Positions 50,167 to 59,690 of a stretch of 64,000 nucleotides of DNA are shown piece after piece. This DNA comes from an uncultured Clostridia bacterium (GTDB lineage: Bacteria > Bacillota > Clostridia > TANB77 > CAG-508). Position 1 is the stretch's first letter, and each line of letters starts with the position of its first letter. The position numbers were made by a program, and so were the translations under genes. The notes beneath the pieces are model-generated. The model was not told where the DNA came from. It ran no database searches and worked only from the letters and a program-made list of their open reading frames with translations. The stretch covers positions 124,001-188,000 of the forward strand of contig CAKPGC010000001.1 in assembly GCA_934154445.1 (NCBI GenBank), read 5' to 3'.

Positions 50167-51057
50167 TTAGTTTACCTGTTCCCATAATTTTAATAACATA
50201 TTATCTATACACATATCATAATTTGCATTTGATTGCAATCTTTTTTTTGCATCTTCAACTATATTAATACATTGTGCATATTTGTTTGACTTTTTGGCCA
50301 AGTTTATAAATACTATATTCATGTAATCTAGTATATCAAACTTTTCTTCTTTTGCTTTGTATATTGGTTCTGACATTTTTAGTATATCAATTTTGTATTT
50401 ATTTTCTAAACTATATATTATTTTCTCTATTTTTTCATACTCCTCTTGTTTGTCTTGTATCTGTAATGCCTTTCCAATACTACCTTGAAATGCATCTAGC
50501 ATTATTTTACTATTTACTTTATTTTGATAATTCTCTTCCAAAAACTTTTTTATTTCATCATCTTGTATTTTATTAAAATGTAGTATCATACATCTCGATT
50601 TTATAGTACTAAGAAAAGCATTCTCATTTGAACCTATTAAAATAATTGTAACAAATTCTGGTGGTTCTTCCAATGTTTTTAATAAACAATTTTGAGCTTC
50701 TGTTGTCATCTTATCACTATCATTTATTATATAAACTTTTTTATTTGAAATTATAGGTTTTTCAGCAACTTTACTTTGAAATTCTCTTATCTGTTCTATT
50801 TTCAGGCTATTTCCATCAGGTTCTATAATTTTAAAATCAGGATTATTATCTGTATCAAATTCTATACAAGACTTACAACTACCACAATATTTGTTTTCAT
50901 CAATACATAAAATCATCTTAGCAAATTCTTTCGCTATTAATTTTTTCCCTATTCCTTCTATTCCTATAAATAAGTAGCTATGTGATATTTTATTGTTTTT
51001 TACTGAATTTGTTAATAATTCCTTAATTTTATCATTTCCTAATATATTATTAAACAT
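50167..51057 (-). CDS. holB: DNA polymerase III delta' subunit
   Basis: Clamp-loader subunit (296 aa). MFNNILGNDKIKELL, SYLFIGIEGIGKKLIA (P-loop), a zinc module (CGSCKSC) and the AAA+ sensor region LKTLEEPPEFVTIILI fit the family. The C-terminal oligomerisation domain is present though divergent. Upstream of ricT, 35 bp apart. Confidence 0.93.
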   Translation of the reverse strand: MFNNILGNDKIKELLTNSVKNNKISHSYLFIGIEGIGKKLIAKEFAKMILCIDENKYCGSCKSCIEFDTDNNPDFKIIEPDGNSLKIEQIREFQSKVAEKPIISNKKVYIINDSDKMTTEAQNCLLKTLEEPPEFVTIILIGSNENAFLSTIKSRCMILHFNKIQDDEIKKFLEENYQNKVNSKIMLDAFQGSIGKALQIQDKQEEYEKIEKIIYSLENKYKIDILKMSEPIYKAKEEKFDILDYMNIVFINLAKKSNKYAQCINIVEDAKKRLQSNANYDMCIDNMLLKLWEQVN

Positions 51058-51093
51058 CCTTACTCCTATTATTTTTTACTTTACAAACAATTT

Positions 51094-51732
51094 CTAATTT
51101 ACTTTTCCAAATAAATTTAATGGCCAAATTCTAATCCAAACTTTGCTTTCTATTTTTTCTAATGGAATACATCCAAAAGCTCTACAATCTGTACTATGAC
51201 TTCTATTATCTCCCATTGCAAAAACACAATTTTCTGGAACTATAAAATCTGAAAATCCAGCTCCAACAACATCTGTTACAATTCCTTCTTGAAGATAATC
51301 TTCTTGCAATTTTTCACCATTTATATACACAAATCCATCTTTTATTTCAACATGTTCTCCTGGTAAAGCTATTACTCTTTTTATGTAACTATCTTTACCA
51401 ATCTCTAGTACATAATATTTAAATTTTCCCCATAACCCTGTTGGTTCGTTTTCATACTTTGCTACTGGATTAGTTTCATCTACCTCATTATATGTATATC
51501 TAATTTTGCTTGGAGCTTCAAATGTTATTATATCTCCTCTTTGAGGCATTTTCTTTATTGTTCTATTCCATCTATTAAGCCATAACCTTTGATCTTGGAT
51601 TAATGTTGGTTTCATTGATACTTGTTGTACTATTGTAGGTGTTCCTACATAATATCTAAATAGCAGTGCTAAAACTACTGCTATTATTATACAATATATC
51701 CATTCTAATATATCTTTTACTTTTTCATTCAT
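51094..51732 (-). CDS. lepB: Signal peptidase I
   Basis: A 212-aa membrane protease cleaving signal peptides. One N-terminal membrane helix (IYCIIIAVVLALLFRYYV), catalytic Ser in QVSMKPTL, catalytic Lys in YIKRVIALPG and box E GDNRSHSTDCRAFG. An extra segment between Ser and Lys makes it slightly long. Ends 36 bp before holB. Confidence 0.95.
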   Translation of the reverse strand: MNEKVKDILEWIYCIIIAVVLALLFRYYVGTPTIVQQVSMKPTLIQDQRLWLNRWNRTIKKMPQRGDIITFEAPSKIRYTYNEVDETNPVAKYENEPTGLWGKFKYYVLEIGKDSYIKRVIALPGEHVEIKDGFVYINGEKLQEDYLQEGIVTDVVGAGFSDFIVPENCVFAMGDNRSHSTDCRAFGCIPLEKIESKVWIRIWPLNLFGKVN

Positions 51733-51856
51733 TTGTATTTTTCTCCTAACAATTAAGTTTTTATGCTTTATACATTATACATTAAATTATAAGATTTATC
51801 AATAAAATATCGAATTATTTTTAGTTTAATTCATATAAATATTATAGAGGTATTTT

Positions 51857-52405
51857 ATGAAAAATAAAAAAAAGATTTTAATGTTTCAAGTATTTAGTAT
51901 AATTTTTACTATGATTTTAGGAACATTACTTCATTTTACTTATAAATGGTCAAATTACAATTCTTTTGTTGCTTTGTTTAGTGCTGTCAATGAAAGTACA
52001 TGGGAACATTTAAAATTATTATTTTTTCCAATGTTGTTAACAACAATAATAGGCTATTTTTATATAGGAAAAAATATACCTAATTTTTTATGTTCAAAAC
52101 TAATAGGAATTGTAACGTCAATTTTATTTACAATAATATTCTTTTATACTTACACTGGTATATTAGGTACTAATATTTCATTTATTGACATAAGTATATT
52201 TTTTATTGCTGTATTATTAGGTGAATATACCACATACAAATTTTTATTATCGGATTCTTCTTGTAATAAAAGAGTTTCTATTATAGTATTAACAATATTA
52301 TTAATCTCCTTCTTTTTATTTACATTTGTTCCACCTAAAATAGGATTATTTAAAGATCCTATTTTAAATGATTTTGGAATTACCAAAAATAGGATTGAAA
52401 GCTAA
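51857..52405 (+). CDS. DUF6512-like membrane protein
   Basis: A 182-aa protein with five or six hydrophobic helices. The conserved FSAVNESTWEHLKLLFFPML segment after helix 1 identifies DUF6512. Function unknown. AGAGG precedes ATG. The TAA stop lies in the loop of its own terminator hairpin, so the last codons form one arm of the stem. Confidence 0.8.
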   Translation: MKNKKKILMFQVFSIIFTMILGTLLHFTYKWSNYNSFVALFSAVNESTWEHLKLLFFPMLLTTIIGYFYIGKNIPNFLCSKLIGIVTSILFTIIFFYTYTGILGTNISFIDISIFFIAVLLGEYTTYKFLLSDSSCNKRVSIIVLTILLISFFLFTFVPPKIGLFKDPILNDFGITKNRIES

Positions 52406-52425
52406 ACTTTCAATCCTATTTTTTA
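52387..52425. terminator. Terminator overlapping the stop codon
   Basis: AATAGGATTGAAAG / CTTTCAATCCTATT with loop CTAAA holding the stop of the membrane-protein gene; T-run after. It also lies at the end of the histidine kinase gene. Confidence 0.9.
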
Positions 52426-53790
52426 TTGTTTGGTCGGAATACGTATTACAACCTCTGTTCCTTCTCCAACTTTACTTTTGATATCAATACTTCCACCATT
52501 TTTATCCAAAATTTCCTTAGCAATAGAAAGACCTAGTCCTGTTCCTCCCATCTCTCTTGTACGAGCCTTATCTACTCTATAAAATCTTTCAAAAATTCTA
52601 GATAAATCATCTTCAGGAATCCCAATACCATTATCAAATATTTTTATATAAGCATCATTATAGACAAATCCTACATATATTTTTATTTCTCCATTATTTG
52701 GGGTATATTTTATACTATTAGTTAAAATATTTAAAACTACTCTTTCTATGTCGTCCTTATCTGCATAGACTGGCGGTACATCAGCTGTGACAAAACAATT
52801 AACTTTATGACCTTTTTTCTTTATCTCTATTGCCAATTTCTCCTGACATTGTTTTACTAAGTCACCCAAATCAAATGATTCTTTTTGCGTTTTCTTTTTA
52901 TTACTATCATATCTAGAAAGCGTTAATAAGTCTGTTACTAATCTTGCCATTCTTCTTGATTCAGACGAAATAACATTTAAAAATTTGCTTTGAGTTTCTT
53001 CATCATACCCTCCTTCTAAAAGAGTATCCGCATATCCCATTATAGATGTTATAGGTGTCTTTAATTCATGTGATACATCTGCAACTAATTCTTTTTGCAT
53101 ATTATCTAATTTTACATGTTCGGTAATATCTTGAATTACAGCAATTACACCATCTGGCAACTCATCTTCATTTTTAAATGGTGCAAACAAAACTTTAACA
53201 TATCCATCATCAACTTGAATTCTCTGTTCTGTAGATGTCCATGTTTCTAAGTAAATTACTTTTTCCATATTTATATCTAACTTAAATTTTCCAAAAATAT
53301 CATCAAAAGTATTGTCTTCAGGACTAATACTTAAAAACTTTTTAGCTGCAGGATTTATTAGTATTATTTCTCCTTGCATATTAAAAGCAATAATTCCATC
53401 TGTCATGTGTAACAAAATTGTTTCTATTTGATTTTTTCTAGACGAAACCTCATTAAGCTTGTCCTTTAATTCTGCTCTTTCATCACTTTTAATATATTTA
53501 TTTTTAGGACAAATTACAAATTTTGATAAATATGCTGAAATAGTAATTGCTGAAACCACATATACTATAATTATAGTTGCCACTGATTTTTCAGCTTGCT
53601 CATATAATCTACTTTTCTCTTGCTCCAAATTATTTTGTTGTGTTTGAGCATCATTTAAACCTGTTTTCTCTTCAATAAGTTGTGGTATTTGTGCCAAAGA
53701 ATTTAAATACATAAATCCCAACATTCCTATAAGTACTAGTCCTATTAATATTGAAATTAATATAATTTTAGATTTTACATTTTTATACAT
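52423..53790 (-). CDS. Sensor histidine kinase (WalK/PhoR-like)
   Basis: A 455-aa membrane kinase: helix at about 7-30, short external loop with Gln/Glu-rich helix, second helix about 70-92, PAS domain (about 118-225), HisKA with phospho-His in VSHELKTPITSI, and HATPase with NILTNSIKYTPNNG and DNGIGI, GTGLGLSIAKE. No HAMP domain is obvious. There is no response-regulator gene next to it in the window, so its partner lies elsewhere. Confidence 0.92.
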   Translation of the reverse strand: MYKNVKSKIILISILIGLVLIGMLGFMYLNSLAQIPQLIEEKTGLNDAQTQQNNLEQEKSRLYEQAEKSVATIIIVYVVSAITISAYLSKFVICPKNKYIKSDERAELKDKLNEVSSRKNQIETILLHMTDGIIAFNMQGEIILINPAAKKFLSISPEDNTFDDIFGKFKLDINMEKVIYLETWTSTEQRIQVDDGYVKVLFAPFKNEDELPDGVIAVIQDITEHVKLDNMQKELVADVSHELKTPITSIMGYADTLLEGGYDEETQSKFLNVISSESRRMARLVTDLLTLSRYDSNKKKTQKESFDLGDLVKQCQEKLAIEIKKKGHKVNCFVTADVPPVYADKDDIERVVLNILTNSIKYTPNNGEIKIYVGFVYNDAYIKIFDNGIGIPEDDLSRIFERFYRVDKARTREMGGTGLGLSIAKEILDKNGGSIDIKSKVGEGTEVVIRIPTKQ

Positions 53791-53855
53791 TTTACTTTCT
53801 CCTATATAAATTCATTAAAGCAATTTGCGTTTTTTACATTATAAATTATAATTTA

Positions 53856-54974
53856 CTATTTTCTAACCAACTTTAAAATTTCTTTGTAAATTTTATCTTC
53901 CACATCATGAGTAGCAACTTTTAAAGCATTGTTTGACATTTGTAATTCTTTGTTTTTATCTAAAACTATTTCTTCTATTTGTGCATTTAATTTTTTATAA
54001 TTTAATTCATCATTTAATATAATTTTAGCAGCTTTAATATTCTCAAGTACTTTTGCATTATAAAGTTGATGATTTCCACTTACGTTAGGTAATGGTATTA
54101 ATATTGATGGTTTTCCCAAATTAGATATTTCTGTTATTGTCATTGCTCCACTTCTTGCAACAATCAAATTTGAAACATTCATTATTTCTTCCATATTATA
54201 TATGTATGGAACTATTTTTGCATTTTCAATATTATTTATACTAACATTTTTATCCTGTAATTGTTGTTTTATAATGTCGTACTGTTTTGGACCTGTTGCC
54301 CACATTATTTGATAGTTTTTGTTTAATTTATTTTTTAATATTTCTAGAATAGATTCATTAATTCTTTGTGCTCCCTGGCTTCCCCCAAAAATTAAGACGA
54401 TTGGTTTGTTTTCATTTAATCCTGCACTTTTTATTATATTTAATTTTTCGTTAATGCTATAATCTTTTTTTGTTATTTTTACCGGTGTTCCTGTAAAAAC
54501 TATCTTTTTTGCATTCTTTATTCTACTTTCCGCATCTTTAAAAGAAACTAAAATTGTATCTGTCTTTTTGGCAAGCATTTTTACAGCTTTTCCTGGGAAT
54601 GCATTACTCTCATGTAGCAAAGTAGGAATACCTAAATTATGTGCAGCTGATATAGTAGCCCCACAAATATATCCACCTGTACCAATTACTATATCAGGAT
54701 TAAATTCCTTAATAATTTTCTTAGCTTCTCCATATCCCTTGAATGTTTTATATAACTTTTTGATATTATCAATGCTCAACTTTTTACTTAAACCATAAGC
54801 ATCTATTGTTTTTAATTCATAGCCTGATCTCGGAACCAAATCATTTTCTAACCCTCTTGTTGTTCCTATAAAAATAATCTCTGAATTTTTTTCTTCTTGT
54901 TTTATTTTATTTGCAATAGCAATCCCAGGATTTATGTGTCCACCTGTACCTGCTGCAGCAATAATGACTCTCAT
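53856..54974 (-). CDS. murG: UDP-GlcNAc:lipid I transferase MurG
   Basis: Adds GlcNAc to lipid I to make lipid II on the inner membrane face. MRVIIAAAGTGGHINPGIAI gives the N-terminal glycine loop, then HESNAFPGKA and the GGSQGAQRINES nucleotide loop, and GAMTITEI near the UDP site. I start at ATG 54974 with TAGGAGG upstream; this start lies 10 bp downstream of the restored ftsW stop. About 372 aa, slightly long. Confidence 0.94.
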   Translation of the reverse strand: MRVIIAAAGTGGHINPGIAIANKIKQEEKNSEIIFIGTTRGLENDLVPRSGYELKTIDAYGLSKKLSIDNIKKLYKTFKGYGEAKKIIKEFNPDIVIGTGGYICGATISAAHNLGIPTLLHESNAFPGKAVKMLAKKTDTILVSFKDAESRIKNAKKIVFTGTPVKITKKDYSINEKLNIIKSAGLNENKPIVLIFGGSQGAQRINESILEILKNKLNKNYQIMWATGPKQYDIIKQQLQDKNVSINNIENAKIVPYIYNMEEIMNVSNLIVARSGAMTITEISNLGKPSILIPLPNVSGNHQLYNAKVLENIKAAKIILNDELNYKKLNAQIEEIVLDKNKELQMSNNALKVATHDVEDKIYKEILKLVRK

Positions 54975-54984
54975 ATTATTCCTC

Positions 54985-56122
54985 CTAATTCTCTTTTGCA
55001 CCTGCACGTGAAATATTTAGTAAAACTCCCATTTCACACAATAAAATAAATAACGCCGTACCACCGGTAACTAAAAAATGGTAATGGCATACCTGTTGCC
55101 GGCATTGACGAAGTAACAACAGCTACATTTATTATAACTTGTATAGCAACCAATGAAGTAATTCCAACAGCCACCAAACTACCAAACATGTCTGGAGCCT
55201 TCATTGAAATTAAAATTCCTCTCCAAATAAAAATTGCAAATAAAATCAAAACAACTGCACATCCTATAAATCCAATTTCTTCTGCTAAAATAGAAAAAAT
55301 AAAATCATTATGTGGTTCTGGTATATACAAGTATTTTTGTTTACTATCTCCAAGTCCTACGCCAAATAATCCACCTGATCCAATTGCATACAAACTTTGT
55401 ACAACTTGCCATCCCTCATCATTTTTATATTTAAATGGATCCAAAAATGTAACAAATCTTTCTAATCTATAAGGTGCCATTGCTATAAGTCCTGCCAATC
55501 CCGGAATACCAACTCCTAATCCAGTAAACAAAAAGTGTTTAAATTTGCATCCAGCTACTATCATCATAATACAAACAATTCCAAGTATAACCACTGATGC
55601 ACTCAAATGTGGTTGTAATAATAGTAAGCCTATTATTGGTACAACAAATAAACAATGTTTTATTAATCCTTTTCCATATAATCCTAATTCGTCTCTATTT
55701 TTTACTAATATTCCAGCATAAAAAATTATCATTAAAAATTTAACTATCTCTGATGGTTGAAAAGACAATGTTTCCGTAATATATATCCATCTTTTTGCTC
55801 CATTAACTTCTTTACCCGCTACTTTAACTGCTACAAGCAATAGAATTGAAATCCACCATGCATGTTTATAAAATTTTTGATAAAAACGGTAATCAATCTT
55901 AGAAATAAATACCATAGCTATTAACCCTAAAATCGCAAAAATCAGTTGTTTTGAAAAATAACTATAACTGTTTCCATATTTAGACAATGCTGAAGGCGAA
56001 CTGGCAGATAAGACCATTACCAGCCCAACTCCTAATAATAGCAAAACTGTTATTACTAATGTAAAATCTATTGGATTATTTAAGAAACTTGAAAAATTCT
56101 TTTCTTTTTTCTTTTTCGCCAT
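54985..56122 (-). pseudogene. FtsW/SpoVE-type lipid II polymerase with a 3' 1-bp insertion
   Basis: SEDS glycosyltransferase of nearly full length: ten helices, LSASSPSALSKYG, GAKRWIYITETLSFQPSEIVK, and the EEIGFIGC and MPATGMPLPFFSY motifs. After PFFSY the frame reads RWYGVIYFIV and stops at 55034. If one C of TACCGGTGG (55066-55067) is removed, it continues GGTALFILLCEMGVLLNISR to a stop at 54985, exactly the family C-terminus. So either a real frameshift or a base error. Adjacent class B PBP gene is also broken. Start ATG 56122 follows AGGAGG. Confidence 0.85.
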
Positions 56123-56141
56123 TTCCAATCCTCCTACTTTT

Positions 56142-57140
56142 TTATATAATCTTTAGTCCTATAAAACATGAAATTAAAGTTATTAAAGAAAATACGACTA
56201 CAACTTTATTTTCTTTCCATCCAGATAATTCAAAATGATGATGCAATGGTGCCATTTTAAATATTCTATTTCCAGTTTTCTTAAAATATGCTACTTGTAA
56301 TATTACAGATAATGTTTCTAAAACAGGAATTATTGCTATTATTAATAATAACAATGGCATTTTTAAATATAACGCTAGGCCTGATATTACACCACCCAAC
56401 ATTAATGATCCTGTATCACCCATAAAAACTTTAGCTGGATGTAAATTAAATATCAAAAATCCTAAAACTGCACCTATCACAATGCTTCCAAATATTGATA
56501 TTTCATATACTTGGTTACTTATTCCTATTACTGTTAAGCATGTTATAATAATTGCTGAAACACTTGATGATAGTCCATCTATACCATCTGTAAGGTTAAC
56601 TGCATTTGTAGTTGCAAGAATTACTATAGTCGCAAGTGGTATATAAATAAATATCGGAATATCAATGTACATTTTTAGTATAGGTATGTATGTTTCAGTT
56701 CCTATTTTTAAACCTTGCACTAAAAACACAACATAAGCTACAGCTATAATTAATAAACCTATCATTTTATAGCTTGGCTTCAATCCTTCTGTATTTTTTA
56801 AAACTAATTTTTTAAAATCATCTATAAATCCTACCATTCCAAAACCTATTGTAATCAACAATAATGGTAATAACTTCTTTCCTAACTCTTCATTTCCTGT
56901 AATAGATAAAAACATATATGAACATGTGACAGAAATAATAATAGAAATTATCATTATTATTCCACCCATTGTAGGTGTTCCCTGTTTTTTTAAATGAGAT
57001 GCAGGTCCATCATCTCTTTCTATTTGCCCTACCTTTAATTTTTTTAATATTGGTATTGTTATTAATCCACAAACTACTGAAATCACAAATGTAGCCAGCA
57101 ATACTTTTATCTCAAAATTCAATTTTATCAAACCTTTCAT
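56142..57140 (-). CDS. mraY: Phospho-MurNAc-pentapeptide transferase MraY
   Basis: Forms lipid I from UDP-MurNAc-pentapeptide and undecaprenyl phosphate. A 332-aa protein with about ten helices. DDGPASHLKKQGTPTMGG, then NAVNLTDGIDGLSSS, FMGDTGSLMLGG and the Mg-binding MAPLHHHFELSGW are intact. Start uncertain within six codons: a TTG at 57122 has an AAAGG site. Confidence 0.95.
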   Translation of the reverse strand: MKGLIKLNFEIKVLLATFVISVVCGLITIPILKKLKVGQIERDDGPASHLKKQGTPTMGGIIMIISIIISVTCSYMFLSITGNEELGKKLLPLLLITIGFGMVGFIDDFKKLVLKNTEGLKPSYKMIGLLIIAVAYVVFLVQGLKIGTETYIPILKMYIDIPIFIYIPLATIVILATTNAVNLTDGIDGLSSSVSAIIITCLTVIGISNQVYEISIFGSIVIGAVLGFLIFNLHPAKVFMGDTGSLMLGGVISGLALYLKMPLLLLIIAIIPVLETLSVILQVAYFKKTGNRIFKMAPLHHHFELSGWKENKVVVVFSLITLISCFIGLKII

Positions 57141-57209
57141 TTTCTTCGTTCGTTTATCGTTAAACGTAATTTTTACAAAATTTTGTCTAACACTTCTTAT
57201 AATTTATTG

Positions 57210-58685
57210 CTATTTACTAATTTTATTTATAATATCTCTAACTATAACTCTTTCATCAAATGGATACTTAACTCCATTTATTTCTTGATAAGGTTCATGT
57301 CCCTTACCTGCTAGTATAATAATATCTCTTTTATTAGCCATTTTGATAGCATGTTCAATAGCTTCAACTCTATCAACAACAACCTCATATTTACCTTTTG
57401 TTTTCTTTATTCCTTCCTCAATTTGATTAACAATTTTTTGAGGATCTTCAGTTCTAGGATTATCAGATGTAACTATTGTATAGTCTGCAATTTTTCCTGA
57501 TATTTCTCCCATTATTGGTCTTTTTCCAGAGTCTCTATCTCCTCCACAACCAAATACAGAAATTACTCTACCTCTCGTATAGCTTTTAGCTGCTTGTAAT
57601 ATATTCTGTAGGCTTTCTGGTGAATGAGCATAATCTATCATTATAGTCAAATCTAATTTGTTATCAACTAACTCAGATCTTCCAGGCACTCTAACTTCTT
57701 CTAATGCTTGAATTATAATTTCTGGAGAGATTCCAAATTTTTGTGCAACACATATTGCAGCAAGTGAATTGTATACACTAAATCTACCAGGTATACCTGT
57801 TTTTACTCTCTCATTTCTATCAGTTATTTTAACCCTGAAATCCACATAAGAATTTGTGATTGTTATGTCCTTTGCTAAAACATTTGCAAAATTATCAATT
57901 CCATAAGTTACTATATTACTTTCAGGAAATAATTTTGGTATTTTAGCAGTATGTAAATCATCGGCATTCACAATTCCAGTTTTACACATTTCAAATAGTC
58001 TTAATTTTGAATTAAAATAATCTTGCATATCCGGATGTTCTTTTTCACTTATATGATCTTCTGAAAAATTTGTAAATAATACTATATCAAATTGACATCC
58101 ATCAACTCTATGTAGTTTTAAACTTTGTGATGAAACCTCCATTACACATACTTCTACGCCTTGGTCTACCATAAGTCTGAATATTTGTTGTAATTCTAAG
58201 CTTTCAGGTGTTGTTCTATCACTGTCTTTAATTCTTTTTCCATTTATGTAAGTTGCAATTGTCCCAATTAATCCTACTTTTTTGCCAGCTTTTTCTAATA
58301 TTTCTTTTATCATAAAAGTCGTTGTTGTCTTTCCTTTTGTTCCAGTAACCCCTATCAATTTTAATTGTGCTGATGGATTACCATAAAAATTTGATGAACA
58401 AATCGCTAAAGCCTCTCTTGTATCTTTAACCATTAAGATTGTTATATCATCAGGTATATTCAAAGATTTCAAGTCACAACCTTCTTGTACCATTACACAT
58501 TTAGCTCCATTTTCAATTGCACTTTCCACAAATTTATGTCCATCTGTTGAAAAGCCTTTAATTGCAACAAACATATAGCCTTCTTTAACTTCTTTTGAGT
58601 TTTTTTCTATTCCTTCAATGTCTATATCTATATTTCCCTTAGCTTTTATTCCCTCTAATCCTACTAATATTTTCTTTAATTCCAT
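57210..58685 (-). CDS. murE: UDP-MurNAc-tripeptide synthetase MurE (meso-DAP type)
   Basis: Adds the third stem-peptide residue in peptidoglycan synthesis. A 491-aa ligase with P-loop VTGTKGKTTTTFMIKE, EVSSQSL and the C-terminal TSDNPRTEDP. The DNPR motif is the mark of meso-diaminopimelate-adding enzymes, so the wall is meso-DAP type. Directly follows the PBP gene remnant, as in dcw clusters, but murF and murD are not between it and mraY/ftsW. Confidence 0.95.
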   Translation of the reverse strand: MELKKILVGLEGIKAKGNIDIDIEGIEKNSKEVKEGYMFVAIKGFSTDGHKFVESAIENGAKCVMVQEGCDLKSLNIPDDITILMVKDTREALAICSSNFYGNPSAQLKLIGVTGTKGKTTTTFMIKEILEKAGKKVGLIGTIATYINGKRIKDSDRTTPESLELQQIFRLMVDQGVEVCVMEVSSQSLKLHRVDGCQFDIVLFTNFSEDHISEKEHPDMQDYFNSKLRLFEMCKTGIVNADDLHTAKIPKLFPESNIVTYGIDNFANVLAKDITITNSYVDFRVKITDRNERVKTGIPGRFSVYNSLAAICVAQKFGISPEIIIQALEEVRVPGRSELVDNKLDLTIMIDYAHSPESLQNILQAAKSYTRGRVISVFGCGGDRDSGKRPIMGEISGKIADYTIVTSDNPRTEDPQKIVNQIEEGIKKTKGKYEVVVDRVEAIEHAIKMANKRDIIILAGKGHEPYQEINGVKYPFDERVIVRDIINKISK

Positions 58686-58784
58686 TTAGAATCATCCCTT
58701 CAATTTATTATGTTTTGTAGTCAAAATTTTGTCTACAATTTTTTTACATTATATAACTAATTTTTGTTTTTGTATAGGGTTTTT

Positions 58785-59096
58785 TTAATATTTCGCATAA
58801 ACTTTACTGCCTTTATTGACTGTTATACCCTCTTTAGGAGTCTGTTCAATAATAATTACATTTTCCTTATCTAATTCATCTGAATTATTTTCTATACTAA
58901 GTTCCAATCCTAATTCTTTAACTGTTTTTTCAGCCTCTTTAATATTCATACCTTCTATTTGAGGTACTTTAATATGTTCAACCTGTTCAACTTCATCTTG
59001 ATTTCCTTGTTTTACTTCTAAATATGGTAAAATTTCGTTAAAAATCTGTCCACCTACGGGTGCTGCAACACCACCTCCTTGGTGTATTTTATTACC
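58785..59096 (-). pseudogene. 3' fragment of class B PBP (SpoVD/FtsI type) with PASTA
   Basis: A start-less frame continues from the element boundary: IHQGGGVAAPVGGQIFNEIL is the end of the transpeptidase domain, and the following VPQIEGMNIKEAEKTVKEL ... ENVIIIEQTPKEGITVNKGS is a PASTA domain ending at TAA 58785. The gene breaks at HQGGG, precisely at the 18-bp direct repeat of the inserted element. The upstream part lies beyond the window if it exists. Located before murE, as expected for spoVD/pbpB. Confidence 0.85.
59073..59090. repeat. Left 18-bp direct repeat (att-like)
   Basis: ACCTCCTTGGTGTATTTT, identical to 62568-62585. On the minus strand it encodes the HQGG part of the PBP transpeptidase domain. 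Confidence 0.85.
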
Positions 59097-59124
59097 ACAC
59101 TATTCAAGAATAGGGTATAAGGAC

Positions 59125-59160
59125 TAAAAAAAGTCATACATATACTATATGACTTTTTAA
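59125..59160 (-). terminator. Terminator after the 145-aa element gene
   Basis: AAAAAGTCATA / TATGACTTTTT hairpin downstream of 59182. Confidence 0.8.
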
Positions 59161-59181
59161 ATCTATTAATAATAAACTACT

Positions 59182-59619
59182 TTATTTTACCATTTCATCT
59201 TCAATACAACTTTTAATTAATGATGCACCTATATTATTTTGAATAATTCTTTGTATAAAAAACATTCTATCCATGCAAACAGATACTAATCTACCGTTTT
59301 TTTCATCTTTTTCTATCATTTGATCAATAATTTTTTCTACTCTTTTTGAAATAATATTGTTAACAACTTGTTCATCCGGAGTTATTTTTGTTTCATAATC
59401 TTTTATTTTACATTCAATATTTTTTTCATTTATAGAAAAATCTCCTTGAAATAATAAAGATATTACTTCCCTTTTTTCATCAATCATTGTTAAATATTCT
59501 TTTAATTTTTCTTTACTTAATATATCTACACTTTCTTCTTTTATATTTAAATTTTTTTGGATCTGTTCTAATATTCTTTTATCAATTTCTTTTACATTTC
59601 TATTTTCATATTCTATCAT
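59182..59619 (-). CDS. Hypothetical protein of the mobile element (145 aa)
   Basis: A charged, helical soluble protein beginning MIEYENRNVKEIDKRILEQI, rich in Glu/Lys/Ile, possibly coiled-coil. GGAGGG precedes ATG and a TATAAT box lies upstream. It lies between the recombinase C-terminus and the left repeat, the place where recombination directionality or accessory genes often sit, but I recognise no excisionase motif. Confidence 0.65.
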   Translation of the reverse strand: MIEYENRNVKEIDKRILEQIQKNLNIKEESVDILSKEKLKEYLTMIDEKREVISLLFQGDFSINEKNIECKIKDYETKITPDEQVVNNIISKRVEKIIDQMIEKDEKNGRLVSVCMDRMFFIQRIIQNNIGASLIKSCIEDEMVK

Positions 59620-59690
59620 AATATCCCTCCACTTTTATATTATACACCTTTTTTCTGAATATTGTGTCGAAATTTGTAGTTTTTTATTTT

